DNA from: JAALKW01 sp963974485
GTDB taxonomy: Bacteria; Pseudomonadota; Gammaproteobacteria; Legionellales; Legionellaceae
Length of the DNA: 32,211 nt
NCBI GenBank assembly: GCA_963974485.1
Contig: CAXBBS010000018.1
Span: 1-32,211, forward strand
Reading direction: 5' to 3'
Position numbers and translations under genes: made by a program. Every line of letters starts with the position of its first letter. Positions within the stretch are counted from its first letter, which is position 1. The notes below the pieces were generated by a model that was not told the origin of the DNA, did no database searches, and worked only from the letters and a program-made list of their open reading frames with translations. Positions 27,280 through 32,211 of the stretch are shown here, piece after piece.

Positions 27280-27310
27280 GTCTATTTGAAACTACCTGGG
27301 CAGTTACTCC

Positions 27311-27404
27311 AATAGAGTAATAGATCAATATCAAGTGTGCGCGAACCCCAATGTTTTTTTCGGAAGCGGCCATGTGTTGTTTCAATATTTTGGCAATACT
27401 TTAA
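27311..27404 (-). pseudogene. folK: Relic of folK (internal 94 bp)
   Basis: The stretch 27312-27404 aligns without gaps to 28732-28824 inside intact folK, 87 of 93 bases identical by hand count. It is in folK orientation (minus) and keeps an open frame, covering the segment around HGRVRKKRWGSRTLDIDLLLY. Changes include Val to Phe, Arg to His and three silent codon changes. Both ends of the gene are missing. It is fused at 27403-27405 to the lspA relic through a two-base AA microhomology. Confidence 0.93.
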
Positions 27405-27596
27405 GCGTTTGCTATGGCCTTGATTCTGGGTGGTGCTGTAGGTAATTTAATCGATCGCGTACGTATAGGTCACGTGGTTGATTTTATTGATGTATTTTAT
27501 AAATCTTATCATTGGTTTGTATTTAATCTAGCTGACAGCGCTATTTGTGTAGGCGCTGTCTTATTGGTTATCGAGTGGATTCGAGAAAAATCGTAA
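27403..27596 (+). pseudogene. lspA: Relic of lspA (C-terminal 62 codons)
   Basis: 27403-27589 aligns to 26094-26280 without gaps, 171 of 187 bases identical by hand count, then diverges two codons before its own TAA at 27594. It keeps both catalytic aspartates in frame but lacks the first 95 residues and so cannot form an enzyme; an ATG at 27414 gives only 60 residues with no Shine-Dalgarno. Of about 15 changed codons only three alter the amino acid (Tyr to His, Pro to Phe, Ala to Val). It is joined upstream to the folK relic. Confidence 0.95.
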
Positions 27597-27779
27597 TTGA
27601 TGCTGTCAATTAAGCTTCTGTGCTTTGCGGTAGTTTAGCTTAGTATCTTGTAACGTCTTGTAAACGCTAGCCTAGCATCTTGATAAGATCTGTCCAAATT
27701 TACGTGTGAGCCCAAGTTGATTGTTAATATATTCCTTCCGTAGTATCGTGTTATAAGCCTAAAATATCATGAGGGACAT
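27597..27779. promoter_or_regulatory. Leader region of the Lcl-domain gene, with imperfect direct repeat
   Basis: No gene. TTAGCTTAGTATCTTGTAA (27635-27653) is echoed by GCTAGCCTAGCATCTTGATAA (27666-27686). TATAAG at 27752-27757 could be a -10 box but has no convincing -35. GAGGGA at 27771-27776 is the Shine-Dalgarno. Together with 27239-27310 and the two relics this makes a 541-bp stretch with no intact gene. Confidence 0.4.
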
Positions 27780-28556
27780 ATGATGAAAATAAAAGCAATA
27801 ATTTTGAGTTTAATTTCAATATTTATTGGACAGGGCTATGCTGCGAATTTGAATCCAGTTACGGTTGAGCAGGTCCATGCGATAGTATCTGATTTAGCCA
27901 CATATACAGCAGGACTAGGTGTGAAAATTGTAAATAATGTGGTGAGTCAAACCCCTTCTCTATCAATTGGTGATTTTTATCAAGGCGGTGTTATTTTTTA
28001 TATCGATGCAACAGGTCGTCACGGGCTTTCCGTATCATTGAACAACTTGTCTTCGGCACCCTATTTGTCTGGTTGTGGGCAAGGAGTCTGTCCTCTTGTT
28101 GGCGCAAGTGCTAATGGCATAGGGGCAGGACGTGCCAACTCGACCCTTATGATAGCAAGCCAAATGAACATCGATAGTACGGCATCGCCAAATGCGGCAC
28201 AGCAAGCGGCTTCTTTATATGTTGAGGCCGCAACAGGAAAAAATGATGGTGATTTGTGTACACCAGATCAAACTGCGCCAACAAATTGTTTGGGTGATTG
28301 GTATATTCCTTCAATGAACGAATTTTCTTTGTTAGCTGAGCAAATGAATGCTGGGACACTTGATAAGGCATTACAAGAATACGGTGGCTCCGTGCTGAAT
28401 AGTCCACATGCTTATTGGCAATCAACCGAAACAAGTTCTGTAGCCGCAGATAATGCATATGGTGTTCAGTATCATCCTGGTGAAACCCCTGTTCTTCAAC
28501 TTGATATTGAAGATAAAAGTGAAGTAAATAATGTGCGTGCAATCAGGCAGTTTTAG
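27780..28556 (+). CDS. Secreted Lcl C-terminal / DUF1566 domain protein
   Basis: A 258-residue exported protein. Residues 1-21 are a signal peptide ending near QGYA-ANL. From about 66 the sequence follows the DUF1566 (Lcl C-terminal) pattern: YQGGVIFYID, then GIGAGRANS, AASLYVEAATG, GDWYIPSMNEFSLL, YWQSTETSS and a terminal NNVRAIRQF. This C-type-lectin-like domain ends the Legionella collagen-like adhesin Lcl; here there is no collagen repeat, only a short N-terminal helix. Four Cys (two pairs) could form disulfides. ATG 27783 may be the true start, since it is better spaced from GAGGGA. The 3' end overlaps folK by 14 bp tail to tail. Likely role: surface binding; inference only. Confidence 0.8.
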   Translation: MMKIKAIILSLISIFIGQGYAANLNPVTVEQVHAIVSDLATYTAGLGVKIVNNVVSQTPSLSIGDFYQGGVIFYIDATGRHGLSVSLNNLSSAPYLSGCGQGVCPLVGASANGIGAGRANSTLMIASQMNIDSTASPNAAQQAASLYVEAATGKNDGDLCTPDQTAPTNCLGDWYIPSMNEFSLLAEQMNAGTLDKALQEYGGSVLNSPHAYWQSTETSSVAADNAYGVQYHPGETPVLQLDIEDKSEVNNVRAIRQF

Positions 28557-29040
28557 GTGAATGATGATTGATATAGGTATCTTTTAAATTTAAAAGGCAT
28601 GAATCCAGTCGGGTTTTATCAGGAAGATGTGCTTCCGGCCATAATTCAAGTAACGGTGTGAGCATAAAATCACGTATATGAAGTCTTGGGTGAGGTATGA
28701 TTAGAGCAGGTGTTTGAATACTGTGTTTTCCATAGAGTAATAGATCAATATCAAGTGTGCGTGAACCCCAACGTTTTTTCCTGACGCGGCCATGCGTTGT
28801 TTCAATATTTTGGCAATACTTTAAAAGTTTATGCGCGGGTAGGCGAGTGTTAATTTTTACCACGGCATTGCAATAATCAGGTTGACCCACCACACCTGCG
28901 GGTCTGCTTTGATACAGGGACGAGATATTTAAAATGTGTGTTTGTGGTAGTGTTCTAAGAGCTTGGAAGGCTAAGCGCATGTGCCGCTTTGGCGAATTTA
29001 AATTACTTCCAAGCCCTAAGTAGCAGGAGGTTCCTGTCAT
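28543..29040 (-). CDS. folK: 2-amino-4-hydroxy-6-hydroxymethyldihydropteridine pyrophosphokinase (HPPK)
   Basis: Transfers pyrophosphate from ATP to the pterin in folate synthesis. YLGLGSNL opens the protein, and the core RWGSRTLDIDLLLYG holds the magnesium-binding Asp pair; HPRLHIRDFMLTPL is the usual C-terminal block. 165 residues against 159 in E. coli, the extra residues being at the C-terminus where the gene overlaps the Lcl-domain gene by 14 bp. It starts in the ATGA that ends pcnB, the standard pcnB-folK pair. An internal segment is duplicated at 27311-27404. Confidence 0.96.
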   Translation of the reverse strand: MTGTSCYLGLGSNLNSPKRHMRLAFQALRTLPQTHILNISSLYQSRPAGVVGQPDYCNAVVKINTRLPAHKLLKYCQNIETTHGRVRKKRWGSRTLDIDLLLYGKHSIQTPALIIPHPRLHIRDFMLTPLLELWPEAHLPDKTRLDSCLLNLKDTYINHHSPKTA

Positions 29041-30470
29041 GATGCGGGCGTTGCTTTGGGCTTTTTCCGTGTTCTACGGCGTTTGGTGCCTTGTTTTTTT
29101 TGTTCAGCCATCATTTTATTTTGGGTGTTAAAATCCGCATCTTGAAACTGAGTCCACCAATCAGCGAGTTCCATCGATTCATCACCCGCAAGTGCGCGCA
29201 GGGCTAAGAAATCATACGCTGCGCGAAAGCGAGGGTGCTCTAATAATTGCTGTGGGCGTTTTCCCGTACGTTTTTGAAGACGGTATTGGAAAAGCCAGAT
29301 TTCACGAATAATTTGTGTGTGACGCTTAGGGATGGTTGTGATCTTACACTGCTCTCGAAGCACGTTATTCATGCTTTTTTCTAAGGCAGCCAGCGGCTCG
29401 AGCTCTTCAGGTTCTTCACCTGTATCTGTATTTACATCTGCAGCGACTTCAGATGCTTGTTTAGATTGTGTTACAGGTGTTGCCTTGGCATGTTGTTCGA
29501 ATTTGTTTTTCTGTTCGATAAAGGGAAACCAAAGTAAAACGGCAAACAAAAATGAAGGAATCACCGGTTTGTCTTCTTGAATGCGTCGGTCTGTGTTTTT
29601 GAGTGCAAGTTCTAGCAATGCCTTAACCGGATGTTTTGAATTCAATAGCGCATCGGTTTGAGGGAAAAGCTGTCCGAAAAGCTCATGCTGTACTAAAAGC
29701 GTTTGTACCGCTTCTGCTGCGCCGCATTGATAAATCTTGGCGACCTCTTCAAATAAACGTGAGCCGGCAACCGGTGCAAGTAGATGTTTAGAGGTTGGAA
29801 TAGCTTTGGCTGTTTCTGATTCGATATTAAACTTTAGTTTAGCGGCAAAACGTACGGCGCGTAGCATGCGCACAGGGTCTTCTTGGTAACGCGTGGTGGG
29901 GTCACCAATCATACGTACTTGCTTACGCTCAATATCTTTAAATCCTCCGGTATAATCGACAATCGATGAGTCTCGGATGTCGTAATACAGCGAATTAATC
30001 GTAAAGTCGCGGCGCCAGGCATCTTGTTCTAGTGTGCCATAGACATTATCTCGGACCAGCATACCTTGCTCGTTGGTCCGTTGATCGACGTCGTTATTTT
30101 CTTGCCCACGAAAGGTGGCTACTTCGATGATTTCACGATGAAATAAAATATGTGCGAGTTTAAAGCGCCGCCCAATAATCCGCGCATTTCGAAAGAGACG
30201 TCGAATTTGAGGGGGCGTTGCGTTCGTTGTAATATCAAAATCTTTGGGGCTTTTTCGGAGTAATAAATCACGCACGCCTCCACCGACAAGATAAGCTTCA
30301 AATTTTTCACCGTTTAAGCGATTGAGTACACTTATCGCATTAGGGCTTATCTCTGTTTTAGTTACATGATGCCGGTTGCGCGGTATGATATAGTCTGGGT
30401 TGACGGATGGTCGTTTAGACTTTTTGTTACGTAACATTTTTTTTATAAATTTTATGATGGTGGTGCTCAC
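29037..30470 (-). CDS. pcnB: Poly(A) polymerase I
   Basis: Adds poly(A) tails that mark RNAs for decay. The nucleotidyltransferase head shows LVGGGVRDLLL at 61-71 and KDFDITT with the metal aspartates Asp77/Asp79, then RRDFTINSLYYD at 153-164, which separates this family from tRNA CCA-adding enzymes by length and context. A GTG start at 30470 with an AGGA upstream is used; ATG at 30437 is an alternative. The basic tail (RRRTRKKPKA) is typical of PcnB. Unusual: residues about 325-370 form a low-complexity Ala/Thr/Glu linker within the C-terminal half. Length 477 against about 465 in E. coli. Confidence 0.95.
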   Translation of the reverse strand: MSTTIIKFIKKMLRNKKSKRPSVNPDYIIPRNRHHVTKTEISPNAISVLNRLNGEKFEAYLVGGGVRDLLLRKSPKDFDITTNATPPQIRRLFRNARIIGRRFKLAHILFHREIIEVATFRGQENNDVDQRTNEQGMLVRDNVYGTLEQDAWRRDFTINSLYYDIRDSSIVDYTGGFKDIERKQVRMIGDPTTRYQEDPVRMLRAVRFAAKLKFNIESETAKAIPTSKHLLAPVAGSRLFEEVAKIYQCGAAEAVQTLLVQHELFGQLFPQTDALLNSKHPVKALLELALKNTDRRIQEDKPVIPSFLFAVLLWFPFIEQKNKFEQHAKATPVTQSKQASEVAADVNTDTGEEPEELEPLAALEKSMNNVLREQCKITTIPKRHTQIIREIWLFQYRLQKRTGKRPQQLLEHPRFRAAYDFLALRALAGDESMELADWWTQFQDADFNTQNKMMAEQKKQGTKRRRTRKKPKATPAS

Positions 30471-30550
30471 TTTAGATCTGTCCTAGCGGGCTATTATAGC
30501 AGAGACTCTGCATGAAAGTGAATTGATGAAGTCATATGGAGTAATATACG

Positions 30551-31294
30551 ATGGAATGGTTGGATTTGCTGTCTGGTTTAGTGGCTTTAATTATTTTAGA
30601 AGTGGTGCTGGGAATCGATAACCTCGTTTTTTTGGCTATTTTAACTGAACGCCTTCCACGAGAGTCACGTAAACGCGCGCGTCAATGGGGCCTTACGTTT
30701 GCATGGGTTACTCGTCTTCTTTTGTTGGCTTCTGCTGTTTGGTTGGTTCGTTTAACTTCGCCATTGATAAGTTTTGCTGAGTTTAGTTTTTCAGCACGTG
30801 ATTTATTTCTTTTAGGCGGAGGGGCTTTTCTCATTGCAAAAGCAACGCAAGAAATTCATCACGAAGTTGAACCGGTTGGATCGGTCGAAGAAGCTTTGGC
30901 GGGAGAACCTAAAACTTCTCAAGTATTTAAATCAAGCGTTCGTAGTGTTGTGATTCAAATTGGCTTAATGGACATAATTTTTTCGTTGGATAGTGTATTA
31001 ACCGCCGTAGGGTTAACACCTCACTTTTGGGTTATGGCCCTCGCGATCACCTTTGCAATTGTGATTATGATTTGGGCGAGTGAGCCCGTAAGTATATTTA
31101 TTGAAAAACACCCGACGATTAAAATGCTGGCACTAAGTTTTTTAATTCTCATCGGTATGATTCTGGTTGCTGACGGTTTTCAATTTCATGTGCCGCGCGG
31201 TTATATTTATTTTGCGATGGGTTTCTCGCTTTCGGTGGAGGCGTTAAATTTGTGGAAGCGTTCACGCGATACTAAAAAAAATAAAATAAAATAA
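30551..31294 (+). CDS. TerC family integral membrane protein
   Basis: A 247-residue protein with about seven membrane helices. LEVVLGIDNLVFLAIL near 16-31 and the repeat-like GLMDIIFSLDSVLTAVGLT near 138-156 carry the acidic residues (Asp) conserved in the TerC/YgdQ family, thought to take part in metal ion (often manganese) export or cotranslational metalation. The C-terminus is short and basic. Divergent from pcnB by 80 bp. Specific substrate unknown. Confidence 0.9.
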   Translation: MEWLDLLSGLVALIILEVVLGIDNLVFLAILTERLPRESRKRARQWGLTFAWVTRLLLLASAVWLVRLTSPLISFAEFSFSARDLFLLGGGAFLIAKATQEIHHEVEPVGSVEEALAGEPKTSQVFKSSVRSVVIQIGLMDIIFSLDSVLTAVGLTPHFWVMALAITFAIVIMIWASEPVSIFIEKHPTIKMLALSFLILIGMILVADGFQFHVPRGYIYFAMGFSLSVEALNLWKRSRDTKKNKIK

Positions 31295-31316
31295 ATATTT
31301 AGGTTGGGGTATTAGG

Positions 31317-31757
31317 ATGATGCATAGCATGTTATGGGTGAAAGCGTTTCATATTATCGCGATGGTTGCCTGGTTTGCGGGACTGTTTTATTTGCCACGC
31401 TTATTTGTATACCATGCGGATGCAGATGATACCGTGAGTTCAGAACGTTTTAAAATCATGGAGCGGCGTTTGTACTACGGGATAACATGGCCTGCAGGGG
31501 TTATAACCACGGTGCTGGGTTTATGGTTATTGACGTTTATGCTGCCTTATTATCAAAAAGCCGTGTGGATGCATGCAAAACTTGGGTTTGTGGTTGTTTT
31601 GTGGGGGTATCATCTGACATGCGGGCATTATGTTAAGCGATTTAAGCATAACAATAACACCCGACGAAGCCGCTTTTATCGTCTATTCAATGAAGTTCCA
31701 ACGGGACTTCTGATCGCGATAATTTTGCTTGTTGTACTCAAACCTAGTTTGAGTTAG
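31317..31757 (+). CDS. hemJ: Protoporphyrinogen IX oxidase, HemJ type
   Basis: Membrane enzyme of heme synthesis that oxidises protoporphyrinogen IX. 146 residues with four hydrophobic helices; the conserved His in KAFHIIAMVAWFAGLFYLPR (His12) and the Lys in HAKLGF, both essential in studied HemJ proteins, are present, as is the typical RLFVYH. Two ATGs (31317, 31320) follow TAGG directly; either could serve. It replaces HemG/HemY in many proteobacteria. Its stop overlaps that of the rubredoxin gene by 4 bp tail to tail. Confidence 0.93.
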   Translation: MMHSMLWVKAFHIIAMVAWFAGLFYLPRLFVYHADADDTVSSERFKIMERRLYYGITWPAGVITTVLGLWLLTFMLPYYQKAVWMHAKLGFVVVLWGYHLTCGHYVKRFKHNNNTRRSRFYRLFNEVPTGLLIAIILLVVLKPSLS

Positions 31758-31936
31758 TCCATTTCAATCATTTCAAAATCAAGTTTGCTTGCGCCACAGT
31801 CTGGGCAGAACCAGTTTTCTGGAACATCTTCCCAGCGCGTGCCAGGCTCAATACCGTCTTCTTCCCATCCTTCGGCTTCATTGTAAATTAAGCCGCAAAT
31901 AACGCAAATGTATTTTTTATACGGGGGATTGCTCAT
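31754..31936 (-). CDS. Rubredoxin
   Basis: A 60-residue one-iron electron carrier. The iron ligands are Cys11 and Cys14 (CVICG) and Cys44 and Cys47 (CPDCG). The sequence between them (YNEAEGWEEDGIEPGTRW) and the acidic surface are typical of aerobic rubredoxins, which pass electrons to alkane hydroxylases or reduce oxygen-stress enzymes. No partner reductase lies next to it. It converges on hemJ with a 4-bp stop overlap. Confidence 0.96.
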   Translation of the reverse strand: MSNPPYKKYICVICGLIYNEAEGWEEDGIEPGTRWEDVPENWFCPDCGASKLDFEMIEMD

Positions 31937-32000
31937 GATTATTCTTTGCCCTTTGTGTGTATGATGGGGGGTAATTTAGCAATTTAAGAACGACATGTAA

Positions 32001-32059
32001 AGCCTTGAAATCATTCGTCATCAATAATGATGAGCTTTCTTGTTTTAATTTCCAAGGCT
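32001..32059. other. Nested inverted repeat (possible structured RNA or terminator-like element)
   Basis: AGCCTTGAAAT (32001-32011) pairs with ATTTCCAAGGCT (32048-32059) with one bulged G, and inside it TCATCA-ATAA-TGATGA (32018-32033) forms a second hairpin. It lies in the gap 31937-32203, which shows no gene. No run of T follows, so it is not an ordinary terminator. Could be a small RNA, a leader structure of the gene at 32204, or chance. Confidence 0.5.
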
Positions 32060-32203
32060 ATTTAAATCCTGGTGGATACGCTCTGCGCGAATGATGAACT
32101 TATACACATGTGAATTGCATCTTGCAAAGAAACCACTCATGTGACATTCTTTTAGAGCGCCTCCACGCTTCCATATATTTAATATAAATTAAGGATAATT
32201 TAA

Positions 32204-32211
32204 ATGAATAG
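32204..32211 (+). CDS. Start of a gene cut by the right edge
   Basis: ATG at 32204 follows AAGGA (32191-32195) with 8-base spacing, and an AT-rich stretch TATATTTAATATAA before it could hold a -10 box. Only two codons are visible, so nothing can be said of the product. Confidence 0.4.

Larger units (their letters stand above)
26283..28556. other. Accessory pocket between lspA and folK
   Basis: About 2.3 kb separates the core genes lspA and folK and holds mepB, a small membrane protein gene, a chimeric folK/lspA relic, and a secreted Lcl-domain protein gene. Both outermost genes of the pocket overlap the core genes (11 bp with lspA, 14 bp with folK). No transposase, integrase, tRNA or clean terminal repeats are visible, so the entry route appears to be homologous or duplication-based rather than transposition. 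Confidence 0.7.

Noticed and set aside
27414..27596. A 60-codon open frame that looks like a small membrane protein gene
   Set aside because: It is the C-terminal end of lspA in frame, with no Shine-Dalgarno and no first two helices; treated as a relic.
1..32211. tRNA genes, rRNA genes, CRISPR arrays, transposases or integrases
   Set aside because: None seen in any gap or frame read; the accessory pocket has no mobile-element enzyme or terminal inverted repeats.

Overview
The window reads as chromosome of a gammaproteobacterium, most likely from the Legionellales (Legionella, Coxiella, Aquicella-type bacteria). Reasons: gammaproteobacterial gene pairs (dnaB-alr, aroK-aroB, ribF-ileS-lspA, pcnB-folK), a moderately AT-rich composition judged by eye, a lipid A gene pair that fits the 2,3-diaminoglucose lipid A known in Legionella, and two large genes that look like type IV secretion (Dot/Icm) effectors sitting among housekeeping genes. 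The placement is inference from content; no database search was possible.

Layout. 1-3146: 3' end of an FAD amine-oxidase-like gene (cut by the window edge), then phr and murB on the minus strand. 3215-6666: an SDR epimerase converging on fis across a bidirectional terminator, then lpxB preceded by an overlapping Gfo/Idh dehydrogenase (probable gnnA). 6776-12632: a plus-strand run dnaB, alr, glycine-zipper lipoprotein, etfB, etfA, ald, with gaps of at most about 40 bp. 12633-13375: a minus-strand pair of small membrane proteins resembling YqjD/YqjE. 13534-15978: an 814-residue protein with a Ser-Asp-His alpha/beta hydrolase head, a long coiled coil and a C-terminal membrane hairpin (candidate effector). 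15985-18384: mrcA (PBP1A). 18441-19634: a second candidate effector, coiled coil with a serine-rich tail, standing where many gammaproteobacteria carry pilMNOPQ/hofMNOPQ between mrcA and aroK. 19927-26810: aroK, aroB, uspA, ribF, ileS, lspA and mepB, tightly packed. 26816-28556: accessory pocket between lspA and folK. 28543-31936: folK and pcnB on minus, then TerC, hemJ and a convergent rubredoxin gene. A new gene probably begins at 32204.

The clearest unusual structure is in 27311-27596. A 94-bp piece of folK is fused directly to the last 187 bp of lspA, both about 91-94% identical to the intact copies at 28731-28824 and 26094-26280. These two genes flank the pocket, so the fusion looks like the internal junction of a tandem duplication, or the scar of recombination with a related strain, that brought in mepB, a small acidic-tailed membrane protein and a secreted Lcl/DUF1566-domain protein.

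Functionally the window covers envelope building (murB, alr, mrcA, lpxB/gnnA, lspA), replication and RNA turnover (dnaB, pcnB, fis), shikimate, folate and flavin synthesis, electron transfer (etfBA, ald, rubredoxin, hemJ) and a small set of probable host-interaction genes inserted between them.
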